This document shows, piece after piece, positions 18,481 through 28,060 of a stretch of DNA of 64,000 nt. This DNA is from Candidatus Kryptonium sp. (GTDB taxonomy: Bacteria > Bacteroidota > Ignavibacteria > Kryptoniales > Kryptoniaceae): positions 62,001-126,000 of the forward strand of contig JANXBN010000005.1 of assembly GCA_025060635.1 (NCBI GenBank). The letters are read 5' to 3'. Each line of letters opens with the position of its first letter. The first letter of the stretch is position 1. The position numbers and the translations under genes were made by a program. The notes below the pieces were generated by a model. That model searched no databases, was not told where the DNA came from, and worked only from the letters and a program-made list of their open reading frames with translations.

Positions 18481-21396
18481 ATGAAGATTCTTTTGCTTTT
18501 TTCTTTGTCTATAATTGCCGTTTTAATCTCTCCATTTTTCTATCCGAGCGAGAAAGTTGAACTTTCTGGTTTAATGGTGAAGCAAAGCTTTTACCAAGTT
18601 GGTGATAGAGAGCGTTTGTTTATCCCTGGAATTGCAATAGTGAAGTTCAGACCAGAATATAAAAATCGTCTTGATCTTAAAAGAGTTGAAATTGACGAGT
18701 TCAATAGTGTATCTCTTCAGCTTGGTATAACTTCTGTTGAGAAAATGTTTCCGACTCATACGGGGAATTCACTTAAGAAAGGCGAGCCTGATTTAAGCTT
18801 ATTTTATATCGTTCGTTTTCCCGAGATGATGAGCGTTGATTTTGTTGTTGCAAAGCTTTCAAATCTGAAAAGTGTGGAGTATGCAGAGCCACATTACATA
18901 TATAGACCCCATTTTATTCCGAACGACCCATTTTTTCTTACTCATCAATGGTATTTGAGGAAAGTTCAAATGCCACTTGCGTGGGATATAACGCAAGGCG
19001 ATACAAACATCGTTATCGGTATAGTTGACACAGGTGTTGATCTTGATCATCCTGATCTTGCTAGAAACATATGGCGTAACTGGAGAGAGATACCAAATAA
19101 TGGAATTGACGACGATAGGAATGGATATGTTGATGATTTTGTAGGGTGGGACTTTGGAGGAAAAGATAATTTTAATAATCAGCGATCAAAACAGGATAAT
19201 GATCCAAGTGAGAAAAAACCGGTTCATGGAACTCATGTCGCAGGGATTGCTTCAGCGGTGACAAATAATGGAATTGGGGTAGCAGGTGCTGGGTTTAGGA
19301 GCAAAATCATGGCGGTGAAAGTTTCAATTGATGACGACGATGACAATTTAATTTATTATGGTTACGAGGGGATTGTTTATGCAGTGGATAATGGAGCGAA
19401 GATCATAAATTGTAGTTGGGGTGGTGGAGGAAGTTCAAGGTTTGAGCAGGAAGTGATAAGATACGCGACAGCGAAAGGCGCACTTGTTGTCGCAGCTGCT
19501 GGAAACGATAGAAGCGATGAATTTCACTCACCTTCGGGATATAAACATGTGTTAAGTGTTGCTTCTGTTGATTCAAATGATGTTAAAGCAGGATATTCAA
19601 ATTTCGGTGAAACAGTAGATGTTTGCGCACCTGGTGGAACTACCGCAGATGGTAGAATTTTCAACACTTGGTATAACGATACTTATACATCTATAATGGG
19701 GACATCAATGGCAAGTCCACTTGTTGCTGGAATAGCAGCGCTTGTTAGAGCGAGGTTTCCTGAACTGACGCCTGATCAAGTTGCTGAAAAAATTAGAGTT
19801 ACAGCTGATCCGATAGATGATAAAAATCCTAATTATAGACATCAGCTCGGATATGGTCGTGTGAATGCATATAGGGCACTAACTGTTAATTCCCCGGCGG
19901 TAAGGTTTGAGGACTTCATAATTGATGATTCTCTTGGAAATAAAGATGGTGCTATTGATCCTGGAGAGACGATACAAATTAAAGGGATTTTTAAGAATTA
20001 TCTTTTGCCAGCCTCAAATCTCGTTGCGACCCTTGAGACCTCGGATCCATATGTTCAAATAATAAGTGGCGCTTTTACAATTGGAACGCTTGGAACTTTA
20101 CAATCAAGGAGCAACTTTTCAGAACCATTTAAATTTAGAATAGATCCAAGCACTCCAGAGAATCATACAGTTAAATTTGTCGTGAAAATATCTGCTGGCT
20201 CATATAACGATTTTGTTTATTTCAAAGTTTTCGTAAGACCAACTTTCAGGGAGCATAACGCTAACTTTATAACTTTAACTGTTACAAGTCGCGGTAATCT
20301 TGCTTTCAACGATTATCCTTCAAACACGCAAGGGAAGGGTTTGCTTTATCGTGATGGGAATAACTTGCTCTTTGAGGGTGCTTTCATGGCTGGATTTAGT
20401 AGTTCTAAAATAGTTGATGTTGCAAGGGATGAAACAGGTCAAAGGCAAAGAAGTGATTTCATACATAGAACGCCTTTTTATTTAAGAACGCCAGGAAATA
20501 TCTCAGCGCAAGATGGGTTTGCAATTTTTAGCGATTCGCTTGCACCAAGTCCGAATAGGGTCGGAATTGAAGTTCAACTTAATAGCTTTGCTTTTGATCA
20601 AACACTTGATGATATGAACTTTGTTCTGCTTAAGTATTCAATAATTAACAAATCCGGTTCTGATTACGCTAATTTCCGAGCTGGATTGTTTCTTGATTTT
20701 GATCTTGGAAGTGCATATGAAAACATGATCGTTTACGATAGGGTTGGTAATTTCGTTTATGTATATGATATAGAGCCAGATGGTGAGAAGACATTAACAG
20801 GGATCGCATTAATCGGTGGAGCCAATCAAGGAGTTTGGTTTATAAATAATGCAGGTGATAACCTGTGGGGAATTTATGATGGATTCACAAAGTCTGAAAA
20901 ATGGGAGGCGTTAAGTTATAGAGGTGTGAGAAGGGATTCGGCTGGAGCTGGAGATGTTTCTGTTGTTATTTCTGGCGGAACTTCATTGTTTAAGAACAGG
21001 GATACATTGAAAATTGGCTTTGCGATCGTCTGCGGTGATAGCTTGCAAGCTTTAAGAAGAGCGGTTATGAGGGCAAGAGAAAGATGGGAATTTATCATAA
21101 CTGATACTGGGTCTGATAAGATAATACCTAAAAAATTCGTCCTGTATCAAAACTATCCGAATCCTTTCAACATTGAAACGAACATAAAGTTTGCGCTTCC
21201 AAAGCCAGCAAATGTAACAATTGAAATTTTTGATGTAACTGGAAGAAAGGTTAGGACTCTTATCAAGGATGAAAAATTTGATGTCGGAGAAAAAACCGTT
21301 AAGTTCGTAGCTAACGATCTTCCAAGTGGAGTTTACATTTACAGAATCAAATCTGGCGAGTTTGAAGCTAGCAAAAAGATGGTTTTATTGAAATGA
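18481..21396 (+). CDS. Secreted subtilisin-like serine protease with type IX sorting domain
   Basis: A 971-residue S8 protease. After a signal peptide and a propeptide (to about residue 145) the catalytic triad is intact: Asp183 in GIVDTGVDLDHPDL, His249 in HGTHVAGI and Ser409 in GTSMASPLVAG. Asp-rich insertions (GIDDDRNGYVDDF, SIDDDDDN) look like calcium sites. A long beta-sandwich region follows. The last 85 residues are a type IX secretion sorting domain, KFVLYQNYPNPFN to SKKMVLLK, which directs export through the outer membrane and surface attachment. It is preceded by a terminator and a 110-base gap, so it is probably transcribed alone. Confidence 0.95.
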   Translation: MKILLLFSLSIIAVLISPFFYPSEKVELSGLMVKQSFYQVGDRERLFIPGIAIVKFRPEYKNRLDLKRVEIDEFNSVSLQLGITSVEKMFPTHTGNSLKKGEPDLSLFYIVRFPEMMSVDFVVAKLSNLKSVEYAEPHYIYRPHFIPNDPFFLTHQWYLRKVQMPLAWDITQGDTNIVIGIVDTGVDLDHPDLARNIWRNWREIPNNGIDDDRNGYVDDFVGWDFGGKDNFNNQRSKQDNDPSEKKPVHGTHVAGIASAVTNNGIGVAGAGFRSKIMAVKVSIDDDDDNLIYYGYEGIVYAVDNGAKIINCSWGGGGSSRFEQEVIRYATAKGALVVAAAGNDRSDEFHSPSGYKHVLSVASVDSNDVKAGYSNFGETVDVCAPGGTTADGRIFNTWYNDTYTSIMGTSMASPLVAGIAALVRARFPELTPDQVAEKIRVTADPIDDKNPNYRHQLGYGRVNAYRALTVNSPAVRFEDFIIDDSLGNKDGAIDPGETIQIKGIFKNYLLPASNLVATLETSDPYVQIISGAFTIGTLGTLQSRSNFSEPFKFRIDPSTPENHTVKFVVKISAGSYNDFVYFKVFVRPTFREHNANFITLTVTSRGNLAFNDYPSNTQGKGLLYRDGNNLLFEGAFMAGFSSSKIVDVARDETGQRQRSDFIHRTPFYLRTPGNISAQDGFAIFSDSLAPSPNRVGIEVQLNSFAFDQTLDDMNFVLLKYSIINKSGSDYANFRAGLFLDFDLGSAYENMIVYDRVGNFVYVYDIEPDGEKTLTGIALIGGANQGVWFINNAGDNLWGIYDGFTKSEKWEALSYRGVRRDSAGAGDVSVVISGGTSLFKNRDTLKIGFAIVCGDSLQALRRAVMRARERWEFIITDTGSDKIIPKKFVLYQNYPNPFNIETNIKFALPKPANVTIEIFDVTGRKVRTLIKDEKFDVGEKTVKFVANDLPSGVYIYRIKSGEFEASKKMVLLK

Positions 21397-21425
21397 GCCT
21401 TTGTTAAGTGAAAAAGAACTTGTAT

Positions 21426-21545
21426 TTATTGAGGTAGGTTTAGTTTTGCTCGTGTGCATTCTTCATCGTAAGGATCAAGGTTAATTCTTCTGAAAATCTC
21501 CCCTTTTTGTGTTAAGTAAGTTTTAAGCGGGAGCGATTTCCACAT
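21426..21545 (-). CDS. Possible 39-residue protein or gene remnant
   Basis: An ATG-started frame of 39 codons (MWKSLPLKTYLTQKGEIF to CTRAKLNLPQ) in the gap between the subtilase and the purine permease, on the opposite strand. Codon choice resembles that of the neighbours, and the PYDEECTRAKLNLPQ ending looks protein-like, but no Shine-Dalgarno is visible and I recognise no family. It may be a small gene, the tail of a decayed one, or chance. Confidence 0.3.
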   Translation of the reverse strand: MWKSLPLKTYLTQKGEIFRRINLDPYDEECTRAKLNLPQ

Positions 21546-21618
21546 GGCAACTTGATTTTGAGAAAATTTTTTGTTATAAAAATTTTGGGAAATTAAAAAT
21601 TTAACATTGACCTTCGGT

Positions 21619-22965
21619 ATGAGCAAATTGCTTGAAAACCTCTTTGAGCTTAGCAAAAGAAATACGAACATCAAGATTGAATTCGTCGCTGGGGTTACTA
21701 CATTTATGACCATGTCTTATATAATTTTTGTTCAACCGGTTGTTTTATCTCACGCTGGAATTGATTTCGGGGCGGGGCTTATTGCAACTTGCGTTGGTTC
21801 TGCGATTGGATCAGTGATAATGGCTTTGCTTGCTAACTATCCGATCGCTTTAGCTCCTGGCATGGGGCAAAATTTTTTCTTTTCCTATACCGTTGTTGGG
21901 AGCATGGGATTTTCTTGGCAATCCGCTCTTACAATCGTTTTTCTTTCTGGCGTTTTGTTCAGTGTGCTTTCACTTGTAAAGTTAAGAGAAGCAGTTCTTG
22001 ATGCGATGCCTAAAGGTTTGAAGCATTCAATTGCAACTGGGATCGGGCTTTTCATCACTTTGATAGGTTTTATTCAAGCAGGAATTATAAAGATTAATTC
22101 AGGGACAAATTTACCACAGCTTGGTGAGATTCATAGAATTGAGGTTTTGATTTCTATTTTCGGTTTGATTTTTACATCTGTTCTTTTGGCTCGTGGCATA
22201 AGAGGGGCAATTTTAATTGGGATATTTTTCTCAACGATATTGGCGATTATTTTGGGAGTTATAAAGTTTGAGGGCAAAGTTATATCGTTGCCAGAGGTGA
22301 AGGAAAGCGCGATTTTAAAACTTGATTTTTCAAATCTTTTTGATATCACTTTTATTGTTGCTGTCCTTGTTTTTCTTTATATGGTTTTGTTTGATACTGT
22401 CGGCACACTGATAGGTGTTGGGCAGGCAGCTGGACTTGTGGGGAAAGATGGAAAACTTCCAAAAGCTGAAAGGGCACTCTTGTCAGATGCTCTTGCAACT
22501 ACATTTGGGGCTTTGTTGGGGACATCAACAGTGACTGCTTACATAGAAAGCGCATCTGGCGTTGCGGTTGGTGGGAGAACGGGTTTAACAGCAATCTTTG
22601 TCGCTTTATTTTTCTTAATTTCGCTTCTTTTCTATCCCATTGTTAAGTTGGTTGGTGGTGGAGTTGAAGTTTCCGCTGGTTATGTTCTTTATCCAATTAC
22701 TGCACCAGCTCTTATCATTGTAGGAAGCTTAATGGTAAAACCTATTGTCAATATAAATTGGGACGATATAACTGAGGCGATCCCTGCGTTTATTATGATG
22801 CTTGGGATACCATTGACATTTAGCATTGCCGATGGGATCGCTCTTGGATTCACATCTTATGTGATCGTGAAGTTATTCAGTGGAAGACATAAGGAAATAA
22901 ACTGGATAATAATTGCTTTGACATTCGTTTTCCTGGCGAGATATATCTTTCTTGCTTTAAAATAA
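21619..22965 (+). CDS. NCS2-type purine permease (AzgA/PbuG-like)
   Basis: A 448-residue inner-membrane transporter for adenine, guanine or hypoxanthine. Markers of the AzgA branch are IEFVAGVTTFMTMSYIIFVQP near the start, GMGQNFFFSY, the substrate-site segment LLGTSTVTAYIESASG and FDTVGTLIGVG. About 12-14 membrane segments are visible. I chose the ATG at 21619; the frame could begin at a TTG at 21607. It fits with the purine genes purD and guaB elsewhere in the window, but no purine riboswitch is seen upstream. A small conserved-looking gene follows 15 bases later. Confidence 0.92.
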   Translation: MSKLLENLFELSKRNTNIKIEFVAGVTTFMTMSYIIFVQPVVLSHAGIDFGAGLIATCVGSAIGSVIMALLANYPIALAPGMGQNFFFSYTVVGSMGFSWQSALTIVFLSGVLFSVLSLVKLREAVLDAMPKGLKHSIATGIGLFITLIGFIQAGIIKINSGTNLPQLGEIHRIEVLISIFGLIFTSVLLARGIRGAILIGIFFSTILAIILGVIKFEGKVISLPEVKESAILKLDFSNLFDITFIVAVLVFLYMVLFDTVGTLIGVGQAAGLVGKDGKLPKAERALLSDALATTFGALLGTSTVTAYIESASGVAVGGRTGLTAIFVALFFLISLLFYPIVKLVGGGVEVSAGYVLYPITAPALIIVGSLMVKPIVNINWDDITEAIPAFIMMLGIPLTFSIADGIALGFTSYVIVKLFSGRHKEINWIIIALTFVFLARYIFLALK

Positions 22966-22980
22966 ACTGGAGGTGGTATT

Positions 22981-23262
22981 ATGGCTTATCAAATTGAAGT
23001 AAAACAAATAAAGCCATTTCCAGTTGCGGAATTTGAAGTCACTGTTTCAGGAAAATCTAAAACAATGCACATCGTGTCCGTTGAAGAAAATTATTTCAAG
23101 AAATTAACAGAAGGAAAGATAACCGTTGAGAAGTTTGTTTATTTATCCTTTGAATTTTTGCTTGATCGCGAGCCAAACACATCAATTTTAAGGCAATTCA
23201 ACATTCGCGAGATAAACCATTACTTCCCCGAGTTTGAGAGCGAGATATCAAAGATGTTTTAG
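22981..23262 (+). CDS. Hypothetical protein, 93 residues
   Basis: I do not recognise a family. It is a small soluble protein with an N-terminal beta-hairpin-like region (YQIEVKQIKPFPVAEFEVTV) and a helical C terminus ending FPEFESEISKMF. It has no cysteines, signal peptide or membrane segment. A strong Shine-Dalgarno (GGAGGTGG) lies just upstream of the ATG, and it follows the purine permease by 15 bases and precedes yajC on the same strand, so it is almost certainly expressed. Confidence 0.8.
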   Translation: MAYQIEVKQIKPFPVAEFEVTVSGKSKTMHIVSVEENYFKKLTEGKITVEKFVYLSFEFLLDREPNTSILRQFNIREINHYFPEFESEISKMF

Positions 23263-23340
23263 GCTAAATTTTGAAATCTTGCTTTATTTTCTTATCTTAA
23301 AGCAAAATTTAGAAGCAAATTTATTCGGAGGTTAAAAATC

Positions 23341-23646
23341 ATGGTTCTTCTATTTCAGGCGCAACCAGATGCTACGAGCAGTTTGATCAGCACGATTATA
23401 ATGTTCGTTGCGATCTTTTTGATTTTCTATTTTTTGATAATAAGACCGCAGCAGAAAAGAGCCAAGGAACATCAAAAACTTATTGAGTCGTTGAAAAAAG
23501 GCGACAAAGTTATAACTTCAAGTGGAATTCACGGAAAAGTCGTTGGACTTGACGACAGAACAGTTTTGCTTGAAGTTGATGAAGGTGTAAAAATAAAGTT
23601 TGAAAAGGCAGCTATAGCAGTTGTCACTCGTGAAGGTCAAGGTTAA
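23341..23646 (+). CDS. yajC: Preprotein translocase subunit YajC
   Basis: A 101-residue protein with one N-terminal membrane helix (IIMFVAIFLIFYFLIIRPQQKRAKEHQ) followed by a small cytoplasmic beta domain (LKKGDKVITSSGIHGKVVGL). This is the classic YajC pattern, including the IIRPQQKR junction. YajC associates with SecDF and supports the Sec translocon; secD/secF are not in the window. The gene is followed by a strong terminator. Confidence 0.96.
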   Translation: MVLLFQAQPDATSSLISTIIMFVAIFLIFYFLIIRPQQKRAKEHQKLIESLKKGDKVITSSGIHGKVVGLDDRTVLLEVDEGVKIKFEKAAIAVVTREGQG

Positions 23647-23680
23647 TTCATATCTTTAAAATCCCTTAATTATTTTCTGA

Positions 23681-23712
23681 TGGGACAGAGTTAATCTGTC
23701 CCAAATTTTTTT
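23681..23712 (+). terminator. Rho-independent terminator after yajC
   Basis: GGGACAG (23682-23688) pairs with CTGTCCC (23696-23702) around a seven-base loop. After three A residues there is a run of eight T. It separates yajC from ribBA. Confidence 0.88.
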
Positions 23713-23775
23713 ATAAAAGGATCTCCCACACGAGATTAGAAACCGCTTGAAATATAAATCTACACGAGGTGAAAT

Positions 23776-25014
23776 ATGATGCCAGGTGAAAAATTTAATA
23801 CGATAGAGGAAGCAATTGAAGATATACGAAATGGGAAAATTGTGATAGTTGTTGACGATGAAGATAGGGAAAACGAAGGCGATTTTATAGTTGCTGCAGA
23901 AAAGGCGACACCTGAAGTGGTTAATTTTATGGCAAAATATGGGCGTGGTTTGATTTGTGTTGCTATAACTGAACAGAGAGCACGCGAGCTTGAATTTGAA
24001 CCGATGGTTGAATTTAACACATCAAGACATAACACAGCTTTTCTCGTAAGCGTTGATTACAAAAAAGGAACAACGACAGGAATCTCTGCCTTTGACAGGG
24101 CGAAAACAATTCAAGCGATAGTTGATCCAAATTCAAAGCCTGGGGATTTCGCAAGGCCTGGACATATCTTCCCACTTCAAGCGGTGGAAGGCGGAGTTTT
24201 GAGAAGGGCAGGACATACAGAAGCGGCAGTTGATCTTGCGCGACTTGCTGGATTATATCCGGCAGGTGTATTATGTGAGATCATGAACGACGATGGGACA
24301 ATGGCAAGAGTCCCAGACCTTTTCAAGGTTGCGAAAAAATTTGGATTGAAAATTATAACAATAAAAGATTTAATAAGTTATCGCCTCAAAAGTGAAAAAC
24401 TGGTTAGAAAAATTACCACAACGAAGCTTCCTACGAAATATGGCTTCTTTGAACTTCATCTCTATGAAAGTTTGACCGATGGAAAAGTCCATGTTGCCCT
24501 TGTTAAAGGGAAAGTTGATGATGGTGAACCAGTGCTTGTCCGTGTTCATTCTGAGTGTTTAACTGGCGATGTTTTTGGCTCATTTAGATGTGATTGCGGA
24601 GATCAACTTCATTCCGCAATGAGGATGATAGAACGCGAGGGAAGAGGAGTTTTGCTTTATATGAGACAAGAAGGTAGAGGAATTGGACTTGTTAATAAAA
24701 TCAAAGCTTATAGATTACAGGACGAAGGTAAGGACACAGTTGAAGCAAATGAAATGCTTGGGTTTAAACCTGATTTAAGAGATTATGGAATCGGTGCCCA
24801 AATACTTGTTGATCTCGGCGTCAGAAAAATGAGACTTCTTACAAATAATCCCAAAAAAATAGTTGGGCTTGCCGGATACGGGCTTGAAATCGTTGAGAGA
24901 GTTCCAATAGAAATCCAACCAAATGAAATTAACATTAACTATCTTAGAACAAAACGAGATAAGCTTGGACATTTAGTGTTAATGGATGAGAAAAATAAAA
25001 GTGAAGGCAAATGA
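23776..25014 (+). CDS. ribBA: Bifunctional 3,4-dihydroxy-2-butanone-4-phosphate synthase / GTP cyclohydrolase II
   Basis: A 412-residue fusion catalysing the two entry reactions of riboflavin synthesis. The RibB half (about 1-205) contains [26 protein letters not shown] and [14 protein letters not shown]. The RibA half (about 215-405) has [19 protein letters not shown] with the zinc cysteines, [16 protein letters not shown] and the C-terminal [12 protein letters not shown]. Both active sites look complete. A Shine-Dalgarno GAGGTG precedes two consecutive ATGs. No FMN riboswitch is present upstream. Its TGA overlaps the tldD ATG by four bases. Confidence 0.97.
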   Translation: MMPGEKFNTIEEAIEDIRNGKIVIVVDDEDRENEGDFIVAAEKATPEVVNFMAKYGRGLICVAITEQRARELEFEPMVEFNTSRHNTAFLVSVDYKKGTTTGISAFDRAKTIQAIVDPNSKPGDFARPGHIFPLQAVEGGVLRRAGHTEAAVDLARLAGLYPAGVLCEIMNDDGTMARVPDLFKVAKKFGLKIITIKDLISYRLKSEKLVRKITTTKLPTKYGFFELHLYESLTDGKVHVALVKGKVDDGEPVLVRVHSECLTGDVFGSFRCDCGDQLHSAMRMIEREGRGVLLYMRQEGRGIGLVNKIKAYRLQDEGKDTVEANEMLGFKPDLRDYGIGAQILVDLGVRKMRLLTNNPKKIVGLAGYGLEIVERVPIEIQPNEININYLRTKRDKLGHLVLMDEKNKSEGK

Positions 25015-26426
25015 AACTTGCATATCCCGAAATACTTGATGTTGGACAGATAAAAAAAGTTTTAGACCGGGCGATTGCAAGAGGCGGGGAATTCGCAGAA
25101 ATCTATTTTGAATATAGAGTTGAAACGACGATAAATTTTTCAGAAGATAAAGTGAAAAGTTTAAGTTATGGGATCTCACCTGGGCTCGGTGTAAGAGTTA
25201 TCTCAGGTTCAAAGACTGGCTACGCATATACAAATGATTTTAAATTTGAAAAAATTTTGGAAGTCGCAGAGGTTGCTTCATACATTGCTAATGGTGAAGC
25301 AAGTTTCAAAATCGCTGATCTTGAGAATAAAAGAAGTGTAAAGCCAAATTTTTCATCCGACAAACCAATTTATCTTCTTGATATTGATCAAAAAGTTGAA
25401 TGGCTTAAGCGGGCAAACGATTCAGCAAGAAGTTATGACGCTCGGATAAAACAAGTTGATATAAATTACCAAGAGAGCATCAGATATTTTTGGATTGCGA
25501 ATTCGGAAGGAATTTTCGTTGAAAGTGAAGATTCTTTGTTTAGAATTTTTATAACTTCAGTAGCAATTGATAATGGATTGCGTGAAATGGGCATAAGTTA
25601 TGTGGGTGGAAGATATGGATATGATTATTTGATTGAACATTCGCCAGAGAAAGCAGGCATTGAATCAGCAAGCCAAGCTGTTTCAAAATTAAATGCAAAG
25701 CCAGCACCAGCTGGAAATTTCCCTGTTGTAATTAAATCAGGTTGGGGCGGAGTTCTTGTCCATGAGGCCGTTGGACACGGGCTTGAGGGTGATTTCAATA
25801 GAAAAGGGATATCAGTTTATTCCGGAAAAATAGGTCAAAAAGTTTGTTCTGAACTTGTCACAATTATTGACGATGGCACTGTTCCTAACTCAAGAGGTTC
25901 ACTTGCGATTGATGACGAAGGAACACCTATGCAAAAAACCGTATTAATAGAAAACGGAATTTTAAAGGGATACATGCTTGATAAGTTAAACGCAAAACTT
26001 ATGAATCTTGAATCAACAGGCAACGGTCGGCGTGAATCATATAGACATTATCCATTGCCGAGAATGCGAAACACTTACATTGATGCCGGAAAAGACGATC
26101 CCAATGATCTGATAAAGAGCGTTAAGTTCGGAATATATGCGAAATCTTTAGGCGGAGGTCAAGTTGATATTGTAAGTGGAAATTTCGTGTTTGAAATAAA
26201 CGAAGGATATTTAATAGAAAATGGTGAAATAACATATCAAATTCGTGGCGCAAATTTAATTGGGAATGGACCTGATATTATGAAGAAGGTTATCGGCGTT
26301 GGAAACGATCTTGAAATTGAGAAAAGGACAGGAACATGTGGGAAAGATGGACAATATGTCCCAGTAGGAGTTGGGCAACCAACCATCCTCGTAAGTGAAA
26401 TAACAGTCGGCGGGACACAGGTTTGA
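25011..26426 (+). CDS. tldD: TldD-family metalloprotease
   Basis: A 471-residue protein of the TldD/PmbA family. The zinc site [11 protein letters not shown] near residue 250 is the HExxxH motif specific to the catalytic TldD subunit; [16 protein letters not shown] and [13 protein letters not shown] near the C terminus are also typical. With its partner TldE (PmbA) it degrades peptides and matures some modified peptides and toxins. No pmbA lies next to it. It overlaps ribBA at its start and the GH113-like gene at its end by four bases each, so the three are translationally coupled. Confidence 0.93.
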   Translation: MKLAYPEILDVGQIKKVLDRAIARGGEFAEIYFEYRVETTINFSEDKVKSLSYGISPGLGVRVISGSKTGYAYTNDFKFEKILEVAEVASYIANGEASFKIADLENKRSVKPNFSSDKPIYLLDIDQKVEWLKRANDSARSYDARIKQVDINYQESIRYFWIANSEGIFVESEDSLFRIFITSVAIDNGLREMGISYVGGRYGYDYLIEHSPEKAGIESASQAVSKLNAKPAPAGNFPVVIKSGWGGVLVHEAVGHGLEGDFNRKGISVYSGKIGQKVCSELVTIIDDGTVPNSRGSLAIDDEGTPMQKTVLIENGILKGYMLDKLNAKLMNLESTGNGRRESYRHYPLPRMRNTYIDAGKDDPNDLIKSVKFGIYAKSLGGGQVDIVSGNFVFEINEGYLIENGEITYQIRGANLIGNGPDIMKKVIGVGNDLEIEKRTGTCGKDGQYVPVGVGQPTILVSEITVGGTQV

Positions 26427-27481
26427 TGAAGATGATCGCTTCAAAAATTTCTCTTTTGCTCTTTTTATTCTACGGTTGCAATTTTATTGTCAACATCAAA
26501 GATGAAATGATAAAGGAGAGAGTTCAAGCATACAAAAAGGGTTTCAATTTCGTTTCGTGGAGACGGACCGAATATGGCTCAGAGCAAGCGCGAACTTCGT
26601 TTGACACTATGGCGACATCTGGAGCGAATTGGGTTTCGGTTGTTGTGACGCTTTATCAAAAGAAGTTGAATGACACGGTGATCATAGAAGATATAAACCG
26701 AACACCGAGCGTATATTCAATTTCGCAAATAATTCAATATGCACATTCAAAAAATTTTGGTGTTATGTTGAAGATTCATGTTGATGTTTATGATGGAACT
26801 CCGAGAACGAAAATTAAACCTGTGGATGTTGGCGCGTGGTTTAGAAATTATTCAAGATATGTTTTAAATTATGCAAGGATATCTGAAATGCTTGGGGTTG
26901 AGATGTTTTGCGTTGGAACAGAACTTGCTTCGCTGAGCGCAGAGAGAAAACTTTGGTCGGATTTAATTGATAGCGTCCGCAAAGTTTACAACGGAAAGAT
27001 AATTTACGCTTCAAATTTTGATGAATATAGAAATGTTTCTTTTTGGGATAAGGTTGATTATGTAGGCATAGATTTTTTCGCTCCGGTGTCAAATAAACTG
27101 GATCCCGTTTACGATGAGCTTGTCCTCGGATGGCAACCGTATTTAAACGATTTGAAAAGTTGGTATACCGAAAATCACAAAGATAAAAAGTTGATTTTCA
27201 CTGAAATTGGTTATCCTTCAACTGATGGAGCGAGCATGAGGCCTTGGCAAAAAGGCACAGTTGTTGATTTTGCGGAGCAAAGTTTATGTTATCAAGTTGC
27301 GCTTGATGTGATTTCACATATTGATTTCGTTGATGGTGTGTTCTTTTGGAATTGGGATGCGGATTTAAAAGATGATTCCTTGAAAACGGGTTTTTCTCCG
27401 TATAGTAAACCAGCTTTTGAAGTTGTTAAGAAACACTGGTTAAAACAACAGCAGATTTTAAGTAAAAACAAAATTAATTGA
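26423..27481 (+). CDS. GH113-like glycosidase lipoprotein
   Basis: A 352-residue protein with a lipoprotein-type start (hydrophobic stretch then FYGC, Cys19). The mature part is a TIM-barrel glycosidase resembling family GH113 beta-mannanases: KGFNFVSWRRTEYGS, YAHSKNFGVMLKIHVD, the probable acid/base Glu167 in CVGTELASL and the probable nucleophile Glu261 in LIFTEIGYPS, ending with GVFFWNWD. Beta-mannan or a related cell-surface glycan is a reasonable substrate guess. Its ATG overlaps the tldD stop; greA starts seven bases downstream. The placement in a housekeeping operon is unusual for such an enzyme. Confidence 0.8.
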   Translation: MMKMIASKISLLLFLFYGCNFIVNIKDEMIKERVQAYKKGFNFVSWRRTEYGSEQARTSFDTMATSGANWVSVVVTLYQKKLNDTVIIEDINRTPSVYSISQIIQYAHSKNFGVMLKIHVDVYDGTPRTKIKPVDVGAWFRNYSRYVLNYARISEMLGVEMFCVGTELASLSAERKLWSDLIDSVRKVYNGKIIYASNFDEYRNVSFWDKVDYVGIDFFAPVSNKLDPVYDELVLGWQPYLNDLKSWYTENHKDKKLIFTEIGYPSTDGASMRPWQKGTVVDFAEQSLCYQVALDVISHIDFVDGVFFWNWDADLKDDSLKTGFSPYSKPAFEVVKKHWLKQQQILSKNKIN

Positions 27482-27487
27482 CTCAAA

Positions 27488-27973
27488 ATGATGGGCGACA
27501 GAAATGATGTAATCTATCTATCAAGGGAAAAGTACGAGGAACTTAAAAAAGAATTATCTGAGCTAAAAACAAAGGGCAGGGCAGAAGTAGCAAGGAAAAT
27601 TGCTGAAGCAAGATCGCACGGCGATCTTTCTGAAAACTCGGAATATGAAACGGCGAAGCAAGAACAAGAAATGCTCGAGCTGAAAATTCAGAAACTTGAA
27701 GAAACACTTGCCAAAGCAAAAGTTATAGATACGAAAAATCTACCGAACGATAAGGTCTATCTATACTCAAAAGTTAAAGTTCTTAATCTCAATACAAATC
27801 AAATCATTGAATACACGATCGTTTCATCGCAGGAGGCAAACTCGGCAGAGAAAAAAGTTTCTGTTCAATCGCCGATCGGAAAAGGATTGCTTGGAAGACA
27901 GGTTGGAGATGTGGTTGAGGTAAAAGTTCCAGCTGGAATTGTGAAATATAAAATACTTGAGATAAACAGATAA
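27488..27973 (+). CDS. greA: Transcription elongation factor GreA
   Basis: A 161-residue protein of standard GreA length. The N-terminal coiled coil carries ARSHGDLSENSEYETAKQEQ, whose acidic tip (DLSENSEY) reaches the RNA polymerase active site and stimulates cleavage of backtracked RNA. The C-terminal FKBP-like domain includes SPIGKGLLGRQVGDVVEV. It starts with ATG ATG; either may be used. It is the last gene of the ribBA-tldD-glycosidase run and is followed by a terminator shared with the convergent tsaC-type gene. Confidence 0.96.
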   Translation: MMGDRNDVIYLSREKYEELKKELSELKTKGRAEVARKIAEARSHGDLSENSEYETAKQEQEMLELKIQKLEETLAKAKVIDTKNLPNDKVYLYSKVKVLNLNTNQIIEYTIVSSQEANSAEKKVSVQSPIGKGLLGRQVGDVVEVKVPAGIVKYKILEINR

Positions 27974-28028
27974 TTTAAAAGTTTTGTCTTTGTCCATCAC
28001 CGTTTTTGAATTAAGTGAAAACTAAAAT

Positions 28029-28055
28029 GGGGATCCCTCTAAGTTGTGGATCCCC
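28029..28055. terminator. Bidirectional hairpin terminator
   Basis: GGGGATCC (28029-28036) pairs with GGATCCCC (28048-28055) between two convergent genes. Flanks are T-rich on both strands (TTAATTTA on one side, ATTTTAGTTTT read from the other), so it could stop transcription from both greA and the tsaC-type gene. Confidence 0.7.
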
Positions 28056-28060
28056 TTAAT

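Noticed and set aside
21397-21618. Purine riboswitch upstream of the purine permease
   Set aside because: The gap lacks the conserved loop and junction sequences of the purine aptamer; only a small opposite-strand frame is seen.
23713-23775. FMN riboswitch in front of ribBA
   Set aside because: The short gap between the yajC terminator and ribBA lacks the conserved RFN-element blocks and is too small to hold one.
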